NCBI RefSeq assembly: GCF_003063505.1
Contig: NZ_NERW01000001.1
Coordinates: 860,501 to 924,500, forward strand
Source of the DNA: Limnohabitans sp. T6-20
GTDB taxonomy: Bacteria; Pseudomonadota; Gammaproteobacteria; Burkholderiales; Burkholderiaceae_C
DNA length: 64,000 nucleotides
Reading direction: 5' to 3'
How positions within the stretch are numbered: the stretch's first letter is position 1; every line of letters begins with the position of its first letter. The position numbers and the translations under genes were made by a program. Of this stretch, positions 1 through 8,317 are shown piece by piece. The notes below the pieces were generated by a model, which was given only the letters and a program-made list of their open reading frames with translations, had not been told where the DNA came from and did no database searches.

Positions 1-1
1 G

Positions 2-949
2 CTGGAAGCTGCTTTGGCCGAAAAAGGCCAGTGTTTGGCGTTCGAGCCGCCTCATTTTGGCCCCGGCGCAACCGTCGGCGGCATGGTCGCTGCCGGACTG
101 AGCGGCCCGGCCCGCGCCACGGCGGGCGCTGTCCGCGACTACGTGTTAGGTGCCCGCTTTATCAACGGTTTGGGCGAGCACCTGACTTTTGGCGGTCAGG
201 TCATGAAAAACGTGGCCGGCTACGACGTGAGCCGCCTCATGGCCGGCAGTTGGGGCACGCTGGGCCTGATCACCGAGGTCAGCCTGAAGGTTTTGCCCGT
301 GGCCCCGGCCGAGGCCACGCTCATGTGCGCGGGCTTGCCGCAAAAAGCAGCGCTCGATTTGCTGCACCGTTGGGGTGGGCAACCCTTGCCCTTGAACTCC
401 AGCGCCTGGGTGCGCGACACCACGGCCCAGCCGGTGGCCGATTATTTGTTTGTGCGTTTGCGTGGCGCGGTGGCGGCGGTGCAGTCGGCCACGGCCCGAA
501 TGGGTGCCGACGCCCAGGCTTTGGGTGCGCAAGTGACCTTGATGGACAAGGCCGAAGCCACGCAAGACTGGCGTGCCAGCGGTGAGCAAACCCTGCAGTT
601 TTTTGAGGCTCCTGCGCCCGACGCTTGCTTGTGGCGCCTGTCGGTGCCGCAAACCGCACCTGTGCTGGATGTGCCTGGCTTGGACCATCCTTCCCAATAC
701 ATCGAGTGGCAAGGCGCGCAGCGCTGGTTGTGGGCCCCGGCCTCTGCGGCCGTGGCTTTGCGTGAACTGGCGCAATCGGTGGGTGGTCATGCCACCTTGT
801 TCCGAGCCAGCTCCGCCCATGCAGAGGTCGACAAAATTGCGGGGGTGAACACCCCGCTCGACGCCGTGCAGCAACGCGTTCAGCAGCAACTGCAAAAACA
901 GCTCGACCCGAAAGGCGTGTTCGCCACCGGTCGCTTGCACCCCCTCTGA
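2..949 (+). CDS. glcE: Glycolate oxidase FAD-binding subunit GlcE, 5'-truncated by the window
   Basis: C-terminal ~315 residues of GlcE, the second FAD-binding subunit of the GlcDEF glycolate oxidase, which oxidises glycolate to glyoxylate and passes electrons to the respiratory chain. The frame is already open at base 2, so the true start is outside the window and the early ttg at 14 is not a start. Visible are the second half of the PCMH-type FAD-binding fold, GGMVAAGLSGP and NVAGYDVSRLM, followed by GTLGLITEVSLKVLP. The stop lies 11 bases before glcF, so the two are one operon; glcD is expected just upstream but is not seen. Confidence 0.93.
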   Translation: MEAALAEKGQCLAFEPPHFGPGATVGGMVAAGLSGPARATAGAVRDYVLGARFINGLGEHLTFGGQVMKNVAGYDVSRLMAGSWGTLGLITEVSLKVLPVAPAEATLMCAGLPQKAALDLLHRWGGQPLPLNSSAWVRDTTAQPVADYLFVRLRGAVAAVQSATARMGADAQALGAQVTLMDKAEATQDWRASGEQTLQFFEAPAPDACLWRLSVPQTAPVLDVPGLDHPSQYIEWQGAQRWLWAPASAAVALRELAQSVGGHATLFRASSAHAEVDKIAGVNTPLDAVQQRVQQQLQKQLDPKGVFATGRLHPL

Positions 950-960
950 GGCGAATCGTC

Positions 961-2211
961 ATGCAAACCAACCTCGCCCCCGAATACCAAAACACCCCCG
1001 ACGGCCTTGAGGCCGAAGCCATTCTGCGCAAGTGCGTGCACTGCGGCTTTTGCACCGCCACTTGCCCCACCTACCAACTGCTGGGCGACGAGCTGGACGG
1101 CCCGCGTGGCCGCATCTATTTGATGAAGCAGGTGCTGGAAGGTGAAACGCCCACCCGCAAAACCCAGATGCACCTGGACCGGTGCCTGACCTGCCGCAAC
1201 TGCGAAAGCACATGCCCCAGCGGCGTGCAATACGGCCACTTGGTGGACATCGGCCGCAAGCTGGTGGACGCCAAAGTCGAACGCCCCGTTGGCGAAAAAC
1301 TGCTCCGCTGGGCGCTCAAAGAAGGCCTGCCTTCGCCCCTGTTTGCGCCCGCCATGAAGATGGGCCAAATGGTGCGCGGCCTGTTGCCCGAGAGCCTCAA
1401 GGCCAAAGTGCCCGCGCCGCAAAACGCCGGTGCCTGGCCCACCCGCACGCATGCGCGCAAGGTGCTGATGCTGGCCGGTTGCGTGCAGCCGAGCATGAGC
1501 CCCAACATCAACACCGCCACCGCCCGCGTGCTCGATGCCGCTGGTATCCAGACCGTGACGGCTGACAAAGCGGGTTGCTGCGGCGCTGTGAAGTTCCACC
1601 TCAACGACCACGACGGCGGCAAAGACCACATGCGCGCCAACATCGACGCCTGGTGGCCTCTGGTGGAGAGCGGCGACGTCGAAGCCATCGTCATGAACGC
1701 TTCGGGCTGCGGCGTGATGGTCAAGGACTACGGCCATGTGCTCAAAGACGACCCGCAGTACGCCGACAAAGCCGCCCGCATCGGCGCGCTGACGCGCGAC
1801 CTGAGCGAACTGCTGCCCGAGCTGGTGCCACTGCTCAAATACAAGCTCAAACCCGAAGCGCTGCAAGCCGCAGGCCTGCAGGCCTACCACCCGCCCTGCA
1901 CGCTGCAACACGGCCAGCAACTCAAAGGCGGCGTGGAAAAGCACTTGGGCGATTTGGGTTTCCAGATCAAGGTCACCGCCAATGAATCGCACCTGTGCTG
2001 CGGCTCAGCCGGCACCTACAGCGTGCTCAACCCGGATCTGTCCAAGCAGTTGCGCGACCGCAAGCTGGGCCATCTGAATGCGCTGGAACCCCAAGGCGTG
2101 CTGAGCGCCAACATCGGCTGCATCACCCACCTGCAAAGCGGCAGCGGCAGCGGCCTGCCGGTCAGGCATTGGGTGGAGTTGGTGGATGAGGCGCTGAATA
2201 AGACTTCTTGA
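961..2211 (+). CDS. glcF: Glycolate oxidase iron-sulfur subunit GlcF
   Basis: 416 residues, close to E. coli GlcF (about 407). It carries electrons from the GlcD/GlcE flavins to the membrane. Two ferredoxin-type [4Fe-4S] motifs are visible: C25-x2-C28-x2-C31-x3-C35-P and C75-x2-C78-x2-C81-x3-C85-P. Downstream are the cysteine-rich CCG repeats of this family (KAGCCG, HLCCGSAG), typical of heterodisulfide-reductase-like subunits. ATG at 961 follows a GAGG-like site near glcE's stop. The chief alternative, lactate oxidase subunit LldF/LutA, is less likely because GlcE is directly upstream. Confidence 0.95.
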   Translation: MQTNLAPEYQNTPDGLEAEAILRKCVHCGFCTATCPTYQLLGDELDGPRGRIYLMKQVLEGETPTRKTQMHLDRCLTCRNCESTCPSGVQYGHLVDIGRKLVDAKVERPVGEKLLRWALKEGLPSPLFAPAMKMGQMVRGLLPESLKAKVPAPQNAGAWPTRTHARKVLMLAGCVQPSMSPNINTATARVLDAAGIQTVTADKAGCCGAVKFHLNDHDGGKDHMRANIDAWWPLVESGDVEAIVMNASGCGVMVKDYGHVLKDDPQYADKAARIGALTRDLSELLPELVPLLKYKLKPEALQAAGLQAYHPPCTLQHGQQLKGGVEKHLGDLGFQIKVTANESHLCCGSAGTYSVLNPDLSKQLRDRKLGHLNALEPQGVLSANIGCITHLQSGSGSGLPVRHWVELVDEALNKTS

Positions 2212-2222
2212 AAAATCAAAAC

Positions 2223-2256
2223 AACACAAAAATTAACTTCTGTTAAAGTTTGTGTT
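2223..2256. promoter_or_regulatory. Nested palindrome abutting the hipB start (probable autoregulatory operator)
   Basis: Perfect outer arms aacacaaa (2223-2230) and tttgtgtt (2249-2256) enclose a second perfect inverted repeat, ttaac (2233-2237) and gttaa (2242-2246), around ttct. The element ends one base before the HipB ATG and leaves no recognisable Shine-Dalgarno site. HipB-type antitoxins normally repress their own operon by binding palindromes, so an operator is the simplest reading. Confidence 0.7.
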
Positions 2257-2601
2257 ATGCCAAAGCCATCTCTAGCTGCCGACCAACTGCCCGCATCCGC
2301 AGCCAAAGCGCTGCGGGATTTGGGTGAAAACCTCGCGCTGGCACGTCAGCGCCGCAAGGAAAGTCTGCGCGCTTGGGCCAGTCGCATGGCGGTGTCGGTG
2401 CCCACACTCATCCGCATGGAAAAGGGCGACCCGTCGGTGGGCATGGGGGTGTACGCCACGGCGCTGTGGCTCATGGGCCGCCACGCGGCCCTGCCTGAAG
2501 TAGCCGCTCCGGCGCAAGACCTGAACGCGTTGGAGCAAGACATCGAGGCGGTACGCCAGCGCGGTCGGCGCATGTCGCGCAAGCCGGAGGAACTCACATG
2601 A
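2257..2601 (+). CDS. XRE/HipB-type antitoxin and transcriptional regulator
   Basis: 114 residues. A Cro/C1-type helix-turn-helix spans roughly residues 15-65 (LARQRRKESLRAWASRMAVS then VPTLIRMEKGD, the usual recognition-helix region). The tail is charged (ALEQDIEAVRQRGRRMSRK). It is the antitoxin and autorepressor expected for the HipA-like kinase that overlaps its 3' end by four bases (ATGA). The ATG directly follows a 34-bp nested palindrome and has no clear ribosome binding site, so translation may be weak or near-leaderless. It could be a plain XRE regulator, but the coupling to HipA makes the antitoxin role likely. Confidence 0.85.
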   Translation: MPKPSLAADQLPASAAKALRDLGENLALARQRRKESLRAWASRMAVSVPTLIRMEKGDPSVGMGVYATALWLMGRHAALPEVAAPAQDLNALEQDIEAVRQRGRRMSRKPEELT

Positions 2602-3821
2602 GCTATGAGCCCCAGGACAGCATGAGCTTGTGGTGGTTGGGTGATGCGGCATCGCCCCAGCGGATTGGCACATTGAGTTTGCAAGACCAGCGCCGCAAAG
2701 TGGCCCTGAGTTATGAGCCCGAATGGATGGCATCCCCGCAAGGCTTTGCTTTGAGCGAAGACTTGCCTTTGCAGAGGGGCTTGTACATCCCAGCAGAGCG
2801 CGACACGGCTGCCGGAGCTGTGGACGATGCCCGCCCCGACCAGTGGGGTGAACGCGTCATCCGTTTGATCGAGCGGCCTGCACGCTTGTCCTTGCTGGAA
2901 TATTTGTACTTTGCTGGCGATGACCGCTTTGGGGCTTTGGGTATTTCCTTGAAAGCCGATGTCTATGTGCCTGCGATCACCGCTGCCTTACCCACATTTG
3001 CGGGGCTGGGTGAGATGCATCAGGCCGTTCAGCGGGTGATGGCCGGTGATGCGGTCAACGAGCAGCAGCGCCGGTTGCTGCAACCCGGCGTGAGCATGGG
3101 CGGGGCACGGCCCAAGTCCTTGATGCAAATCGATGGCGCGTCCTGGGTGGTCAAGTTTTCTGAGGGCGGTGAACTGGATTCGCCTTTGATCGAACACGCC
3201 AGCATGCAGCTGGCCCGCCGTTGTGGCATCCAGACAGTCGATACGCTGGCCTTGCCTTTGCCGAAAGGCCACGCAGTGGCGGTCAAACGTTTTGACCGTG
3301 AGGGCACCATGCGCTTGCATGTGATGTCTGCCCATGTTGCCCTGCGGGCCGCTGGCGAGGCCATGGGCTATCCCGAGTTGGCTCAGCTCATTCGCCGCCT
3401 CGCGCACCCCGATCAGGTGCGTGCGCAGCAGCAAGAGTTGTTCAGGCGCATGGTCTTCAACATCCTGATCGACAACACCGACGACCACGAAAAGAACCAC
3501 GTACTGTTGCGGGGTGCGGATGGCTTCTATGGCTTGTCACCAGCCTTCGATGTATTGCCTGCCGTGCAAGGCTTGGGTTATCAGCAAATGCGTGTGGGCG
3601 TGCGGGGCCACGAATCCAGCGTGGTCAATGCGCTGTCAGAGGCGCGGGCATTTGGCCTGACGGACGCTCAGGCCCGGCACATGGTGGCTGAAATGGCTGG
3701 GCATGTGACGACATGGAAGGCGCTGTTCAAAAGCTTGAATGTGTGCCCTGCGGACATGGATGTGTTGGCGCAGTATCTGGACGGGCCGCATTTGAGTGAA
3801 CAGCGGCGCGCGACTTTATGA
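2598..3821 (+). CDS. HipA family Ser/Thr kinase toxin
   Basis: 407 residues, HipA-like kinase. HipA of E. coli phosphorylates glutamyl-tRNA synthetase and promotes dormancy; the target here is unknown. Visible: a P-loop-like GGARPKS segment in place of E. coli's autophosphorylated loop, then a WVVKF strand carrying the ATP-binding lysine. The catalytic loop TDDHEKN has D295 aligning with E. coli HipA D309, and the Mg-binding Asp is D318 in LSPAFDVLP. All catalytic residues look intact. The start overlaps hipB by four bases (translational coupling), and the 3' end overlaps the convergent GlxA-like gene by six bases. Confidence 0.88.
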   Translation: MSYEPQDSMSLWWLGDAASPQRIGTLSLQDQRRKVALSYEPEWMASPQGFALSEDLPLQRGLYIPAERDTAAGAVDDARPDQWGERVIRLIERPARLSLLEYLYFAGDDRFGALGISLKADVYVPAITAALPTFAGLGEMHQAVQRVMAGDAVNEQQRRLLQPGVSMGGARPKSLMQIDGASWVVKFSEGGELDSPLIEHASMQLARRCGIQTVDTLALPLPKGHAVAVKRFDREGTMRLHVMSAHVALRAAGEAMGYPELAQLIRRLAHPDQVRAQQQELFRRMVFNILIDNTDDHEKNHVLLRGADGFYGLSPAFDVLPAVQGLGYQQMRVGVRGHESSVVNALSEARAFGLTDAQARHMVAEMAGHVTTWKALFKSLNVCPADMDVLAQYLDGPHLSEQRRATL

Positions 3822-4769
3822 AATGCGCGATGTCCACCTCTGCCAAACCCGCCTGAAATCCCGAGCCGAAGAAAAACCGCAGGCTTCGGCCAGTTGTTCT
3901 TGTGTCAGGGCCGGATGGTGTGCCAACAGCTCTTGCGCCCGTGCCATGCGCAGTTGTTGCTGGTAGTCCACCACGCTGATGCCGGTGTGTTGCATGAACA
4001 GGCGCGACAAATGGCGGGGACTCACGCAGGCCGTGTCGGCCAGCTCGGCCAATGACCAGCGGCGGGCCGGGTCCTGACTCAGGCGGTGAGCGATGGCGTC
4101 TTGCGCCTGGTGGACGGCCGGGTGCATGTGGTTGCGGTGCGCCAGCCAAGGTGACAGCTGTGGATCATTCGGACCACGTCGGGTGTACATCACCAGCCTG
4201 CGCGCCACTTGGGCGGCCAGTGCAGCGCCGGCCACCTGTTCGACGATGTAGAGCGCCAAATCAATGCCGGTGGTGATGCCCGCGCTGGTCAGCACCTGCC
4301 CGTCATCCACAAAAATCCGGTCGGCTTGCACTTGCGCAGTGGGGGCCAGGGTTTGCAGGTCGGCGATCAGGCTGTGGTGGGTGGTGCAGCGCAGGCCATC
4401 CAGTCGGCCCGCCATGGCCAGCAGCAAAGCACCTGAACAAATGCTGGCCAGACGCGTGTCGGACTGTGGTGCCGTTTGCAACCAGCGCACCACTTGCCGG
4501 GCTGCTGGGGTGGCGTAGTCTTCGCGCTCGTGGCTGTTGCCGGTGATCAGCACCAGGCTGTTTGGCGGCAGCTGTGCGGGCAGGGGTGCCAGCCCACCCA
4601 GCTGTGTGCCCAGCGATGTGGGCACATCGGCCAGCGGCCCGCAGGTGTGCAGCGTGAGCGGCGCGCCCATGTCACGTGCCATGCGCAGTGCCTCGGCCGG
4701 GCCGGCGTAGTCGAGCATCAACACGCCGGGCGTGATGACCAGATAAACCGACAGATTCAGGTTTTGCAT
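3816..4769 (-). CDS. GlxA family regulator (DJ-1/PfpI domain plus AraC helix-turn-helix)
   Basis: 317 residues from the ATG at 4769 (MQNLNLSVYLV). The frame stays open further upstream, but that part overlaps the EamA gene and is not homologous-looking. The N-terminal ~190 residues are a DJ-1/PfpI-like amidotransferase fold with the nucleophile-elbow cysteine in ASICSGALLLAMAG. The C-terminal ~100 residues are an AraC double helix-turn-helix (LSRLFMQHTG, then LTQEQLAEACGFSSARDFRRVW). It is last in a minus-strand operon and overlaps the EamA stop by 13 bases. It probably senses a small metabolite handled by the upstream hydrolase and exporter (inference). Confidence 0.88.
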   Translation of the reverse strand: MQNLNLSVYLVITPGVLMLDYAGPAEALRMARDMGAPLTLHTCGPLADVPTSLGTQLGGLAPLPAQLPPNSLVLITGNSHEREDYATPAARQVVRWLQTAPQSDTRLASICSGALLLAMAGRLDGLRCTTHHSLIADLQTLAPTAQVQADRIFVDDGQVLTSAGITTGIDLALYIVEQVAGAALAAQVARRLVMYTRRGPNDPQLSPWLAHRNHMHPAVHQAQDAIAHRLSQDPARRWSLAELADTACVSPRHLSRLFMQHTGISVVDYQQQLRMARAQELLAHHPALTQEQLAEACGFSSARDFRRVWQRWTSRIS

Positions 4770-5689
4770 GCCCAGCGCTTCAGCAAAGCTTGGAGCAGGG
4801 GCTGTCCAAACACGTTCATCAGCAGGCCCAGCATGAGCAAAGCGCCACCGGCCCAATGCAGTGGGCCCAGCGCCTCGCCAAACACCAGCCAACCGGTGCT
4901 TAGGCCCACCAGGGGCACCAGAAGGGTGAAGGGGGCCACGCGGTGCGTGGGGTAGCGGCTCATCAAATAGGTCCAGAGGCCGTAGCCCAGCAAGGTGGCC
5001 ATGCCGGCCAGATAAGCGACAGCGGCCAGCGTGCCCGCCGTCAAATGGGTGAGCGATTGCACGATGGCCTCGGGCCCCTCCAGCCACAGCGACAAACCCA
5101 GAAACGGCAGTGGCGGCACCAGGCTAGCCCACACCACAAACGCCAATTGGTTCATGGGGCCGTATTGGCTAACCAGCCGCGTGACGATGTTGCCGCAGGC
5201 CCAAGACAGTGCCGCCAACAGCGTGAGCCCAAAGCCCAGTAGCGGCAAGCTGGCCCCTGAGGCCAGCGTCCCATGCGCCACGCCAATCAGCACCAAACCG
5301 GCCAAGGCCAGCAAGAGGCCCGCCATCTGGTGTGCTTGCCATTGCTCGCGCAGCCACCAGCTGGCCAGCAGCAAGGTGAAAAACGATTGCGACTGCAACA
5401 CCAGTGACGCCAGCCCCGAGGGCATGCCCACATGGATGGCGCTGAACAAAAACGCAAACTGCCCCAGCGAAATCGTCAGGCCATAAGCCAGGTACCAGCG
5501 CAATGGCACACGTGGGGCCTTGAAAAACAACACAGCCGGAAACGCCGCCAACATGAAGCGCAGCGCCCCCAGCAGCATGGGCGGTACACCGACCACGCCG
5601 ACTTTGATGACCGCAAAATTCACGCCCCAAACCACGATCACTAGCAAGGCCAGTGCCAAGTCTTTGGGGCGCATGGGCAGAGCGCTCAT
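4757..5689 (-). CDS. EamA/DMT family transporter
   Basis: 310 residues, hydrophobic throughout, with about ten transmembrane helices in two EamA halves, typical of drug/metabolite exporters such as RhtA or YdcZ relatives. It starts with MSALPMRPKDLALALLV. It overlaps DUF1272 upstream by ATGA and the GlxA-like regulator downstream by 13 bases, so the three are translationally coupled. Substrate unknown; in this context an amino-acid-like or toxic metabolite cleared together with the cysteine hydrolase is a reasonable guess. Confidence 0.87.
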   Translation of the reverse strand: MSALPMRPKDLALALLVIVVWGVNFAVIKVGVVGVPPMLLGALRFMLAAFPAVLFFKAPRVPLRWYLAYGLTISLGQFAFLFSAIHVGMPSGLASLVLQSQSFFTLLLASWWLREQWQAHQMAGLLLALAGLVLIGVAHGTLASGASLPLLGFGLTLLAALSWACGNIVTRLVSQYGPMNQLAFVVWASLVPPLPFLGLSLWLEGPEAIVQSLTHLTAGTLAAVAYLAGMATLLGYGLWTYLMSRYPTHRVAPFTLLVPLVGLSTGWLVFGEALGPLHWAGGALLMLGLLMNVFGQPLLQALLKRWACKT

Positions 5690-5949
5690 GCTTTGTGCTC
5701 GGTGCTGACTGCTGGGCAGCCTTGGGGCTTGAACACCCGTTCGGTAGAGGCTGGGTTCTTGGTCAGCTTGGACGCAGGCCGCACCGGACGGCGCACCAGC
5801 TCACCTCCGCAGTTGGGGCAGTGGCCTTGCAAGCGCGTGTCAGTGCAATCAGCACAAAACGTGCATTCAAAGGAGCAGATGCGTGCATCGAGCGCCGCAG
5901 GCGGCAGGTCGCGGTTGCAGCATTCACAGTTGGGGCGCAGTTGGAGCAT
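5686..5949 (-). CDS. DUF1272 small cysteine-rich protein
   Basis: 87 residues starting MLQLRPNCE at 5949; the frame extends upstream but the DUF1272 family begins exactly here. Cysteines are arranged in CxxC-like pairs (CECC, CSFECTFCADC, CPNCGGEL), a compact zinc-ribbon-like fold. The family's function is not known. It overlaps EamA by four bases and sits 19 bases after the cysteine hydrolase, so it belongs to the same operon. The C-terminal 30 residues are basic and probably disordered. Confidence 0.85.
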   Translation of the reverse strand: MLQLRPNCECCNRDLPPAALDARICSFECTFCADCTDTRLQGHCPNCGGELVRRPVRPASKLTKNPASTERVFKPQGCPAVSTEHKA

Positions 5950-5968
5950 GGTGGTGTCGTGCAGAGTT

Positions 5969-6529
5969 TCAGAGGCTGGACAGACAAGTATCCACTGTGA
6001 CGATGCGCGCAAAGCGATCGGCCAAGACCAGCTCGGTGCGCGTGGTGATGTCTTGGGCGCTGAAAGTCTGGTCTGTGCCCGCGTGCGTCATGGGAAAAGT
6101 CAGGGTCGCCTCGGACACAAAGTCCACCGCATAGCCCACGTCCGAGCCGACCCGTGCTGTTGTTTCGCAGCACTGCTCGGTACGGATGCCGCTGATGATG
6201 AGGCGCTGCACGCCGTGCCTGCGCAACCACAAATCGAGCCCGGTGTCGGTGAAGGCGTTGTGCGTGTGTTTGGTCAGGGTGACGGCGGGATCGCCGGGCA
6301 GCCAGTCAAAGGGCCGGACAAGACCAGACGCCACTTGGAACGGTGCATCGTCGTCTACATGCAGAATGTGAACCACAGGCACCTGGGCCTTGCGGCACCC
6401 GGCTTCCAGCCGGAGCAACGACTGCTGAAACGGCGTCACATGGCCCAAAGACCAGTAGGGCATGTGCATGAACGATTGCTGCACGTCGATGACAAGCAGG
6501 GCGGATTGGGGTGTTGAGGTGTGGGTCAT
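5969..6529 (-). CDS. Isochorismatase-like cysteine hydrolase
   Basis: 186 residues from MTHTSTPQ (an ATG three codons earlier, at 6538, is equally possible; longer N-termini look spurious). The isochorismatase/nicotinamidase fold shows the full catalytic triad: D15 in LLVIDVQQSF, K87 in VTLTKHTHNAF and C120 in GIRTEQCCETTARVG. The family hydrolyses amide or vinyl-ether bonds; the substrate here is not predictable. First gene of a four-gene operon with DUF1272, EamA and the GlxA-like regulator. Confidence 0.88.
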   Translation of the reverse strand: MTHTSTPQSALLVIDVQQSFMHMPYWSLGHVTPFQQSLLRLEAGCRKAQVPVVHILHVDDDAPFQVASGLVRPFDWLPGDPAVTLTKHTHNAFTDTGLDLWLRRHGVQRLIISGIRTEQCCETTARVGSDVGYAVDFVSEATLTFPMTHAGTDQTFSAQDITTRTELVLADRFARIVTVDTCLSSL

Positions 6530-6715
6530 GGCAGGCATGTGCAGTGGATGGACATGCAGCCATTGTGCGAACAGGGCCAGACATTGGACAGGGCTAGGCC
6601 AGACCAAGATGGGACAAAAAAGGACAAGCCTCCTGACACCCCGTTGTCAGTACCCCTCAGGCAAAGTCCTTCCCAGTGCACAGACGGTCTGCGCACATTC
6701 AGGGAAAAAGAAAAA

Positions 6716-7093
6716 ATGAAAAAAGTGATCGACTGGTTTGAAATTCCGGTGAGCGATGTGCCGCGTGCGCAGGCGTTTTACGAAGCGGTGTTGCAAACCA
6801 CCTTGCACCGTGAGCGCTATGCCGGGCCGGGCATGCAGATGGCGGTGTTTCCGGGTGAAGGCGATGCCGTCAAAGGCGCGCTGATGTCGGGGCATCCGGC
6901 TTTGCAGGTGGGGGGGTGTGGCAGCTTGGTGTACTTGCATGCGGGGCCATCGCTCGATGCGACCTTGCAGCGCGTTGAGGCGGCGGGTGGGCGGGTGCTC
7001 ATGGGCCGCGTGGCCTTGCCCGAGGGGCTGGGTTTCATGGCGCACATGCGCGATGTGGATGGCAACCGCGTGGGGCTGCATGCCTATGCGTGA
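6716..7093 (+). CDS. VOC family (glyoxalase/bleomycin-resistance fold) protein
   Basis: 125 residues starting MKKVIDWFEIPVSDVPRAQ; upstream codons in frame look non-coding and a purine-rich agggaaaaag site precedes this ATG. The opening strand and helix (V-D-V-xRAxxFYExVL) and the closing MRDVDGNRVGLHA are the two signature ends of the vicinal oxygen chelate fold. The usual metal-ligand histidine of the first strand is not obvious, so it may be a non-enzymatic binder. It lies 45 bases before a YafY-type regulator, forming a likely operon. Confidence 0.85.
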   Translation: MKKVIDWFEIPVSDVPRAQAFYEAVLQTTLHRERYAGPGMQMAVFPGEGDAVKGALMSGHPALQVGGCGSLVYLHAGPSLDATLQRVEAAGGRVLMGRVALPEGLGFMAHMRDVDGNRVGLHAYA

Positions 7094-7138
7094 TCAGCCT
7101 AAACTGCCGACCTTTGCCTGCCCTTGGATGGATTGACC

Positions 7139-7843
7139 ATGCGCCGCGCTGACCGCCTTTTCCAGATCGTTCAACTCATCCGTGGACGCCGCCTGACCAC
7201 GGCCCAATGGTTGGCCCGGCGGCTGGAGGTGTCCGAGCGCACGGTTTACCGCGATGTGGCCGACCTGCAATACCAAGGCGTGCCCATTGAGGGTGAGGCC
7301 GGTGTGGGTTACCGCCTGGGTGAAGGGTTTGACTTGCCACCGCTGATCTTCACCCCGCAAGAGGCACAGGCCCTGGTGGTGATGACGCGGGTGGCGCAGC
7401 AGTGGCTGGACCCGGCACTGGCCCGCGCCAGCGAGTCGGCTTTGTCACGCGTGCTGAGTGTGTTGCCCCCAGACCAGCGTCATGCCGCGCAACACACGCC
7501 GGTGTATTCACCCCCGTGGGGCCTCACGGCCGAGCAGCAGCCGCACTTGCAACTTTGGCGCGAAGCCACACAGGGCCTGCACAAGCTGGCGCTGGTATAC
7601 AACGATGCGCAAGCGCGCACGAGCGAGCGCACGGTGTGGCCCTTGGGCAGTTTTTTCTGGGGCGCAGTCTGGACTTTGGTGGCCTGGTGCGAAAAGCGTC
7701 AGGCTTTTCGCAGTTTTCGCCTGGACCGCATCCAGTCGGTGACGGCATTGGCGGACACGTTCAAGTTGTCTGCTGGGCAACGGTTGATGGACTATCTGCG
7801 CCAGCAAGGCGTGGACCCACAAGCCTTGGCGGATGGACGATGA
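7139..7843 (+). CDS. YafY family regulator (HTH_11 plus WYL domain)
   Basis: 234 residues from ATG 7139 (MRRADRLFQIV); a ttg at 7124 in frame is a weaker alternative. Residues ~5-60 form the winged helix (RRLTTAQWLARRLEVSERTV, then YRDVADLQ). Residues ~145-195 carry the WYL-type ligand or nucleic-acid sensing segment (WTLVAWCEKRQAFRSFRLDR). WYL regulators often sense nucleotides or ssDNA and occur beside stress and defence genes. It lies 12 bases before the GyrI-like gene and likely controls the VOC/GyrI/EVE group. Confidence 0.88.
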   Translation: MRRADRLFQIVQLIRGRRLTTAQWLARRLEVSERTVYRDVADLQYQGVPIEGEAGVGYRLGEGFDLPPLIFTPQEAQALVVMTRVAQQWLDPALARASESALSRVLSVLPPDQRHAAQHTPVYSPPWGLTAEQQPHLQLWREATQGLHKLALVYNDAQARTSERTVWPLGSFFWGAVWTLVAWCEKRQAFRSFRLDRIQSVTALADTFKLSAGQRLMDYLRQQGVDPQALADGR

Positions 7844-7855
7844 CAAGGAGTTTTC

Positions 7856-8317
7856 ATGAAAGTGATTGAGATCAATGGGTTGACAGTGCAAGGTCTGGTC
7901 GTGCGTACGCGCAACGCAGACGAAGCGCAGCCTTCTACCGCACGCATCGGCTCTCTCTGGGCCGAATTCGGTCAGCAGATTACCCCTCGCCTGGCACCTG
8001 GGGCGCTGGCGTATGGCGTTTATCACCACTACGAATCGAACGCCGATGGCTTTTTTGATGTGCTGGCAGGAGTCGATGCACAGTCGCCCCCCTTGGGGGA
8101 TGCGCCTGAGCTGACTCGTGTGGACATCGCGAATGGCCCGTATCTGGTGTTTGAATCGCACGGTGCCATGCCCCAGGCGGTGATCGAGGCCTGGGGGTGT
8201 ATCTGGCGCTACTTTGCTGATCCCCACTGTTTGTATCAACGGGCGTACACCACGGATTTTGAGCGTTACCAGGCCGATGGGCAGATCGACATTTGCATCG
8301 CTGTGCTGCCGTCATGA
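7856..8317 (+). CDS. GyrI-like / AraC effector-binding domain protein
   Basis: 153 residues consisting of a single GyrI-like (SBD) small-molecule-binding domain: KVIEINGLTVQGL start, internal ALAYGVYHHYES, and the C-terminal YQRAYTTDFERYQ...IDICIAVLPS motif typical of the family. There is no DNA-binding domain. Such stand-alone domains bind or hydrolyse cyclopropanoid or cationic compounds, or inhibit gyrase (SbmC/GyrI). A ribosome binding site, aaggag, lies before ATG 7856. Its stop overlaps the EVE gene's start by ATGA. Confidence 0.87.
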   Translation: MKVIEINGLTVQGLVVRTRNADEAQPSTARIGSLWAEFGQQITPRLAPGALAYGVYHHYESNADGFFDVLAGVDAQSPPLGDAPELTRVDIANGPYLVFESHGAMPQAVIEAWGCIWRYFADPHCLYQRAYTTDFERYQADGQIDICIAVLPS

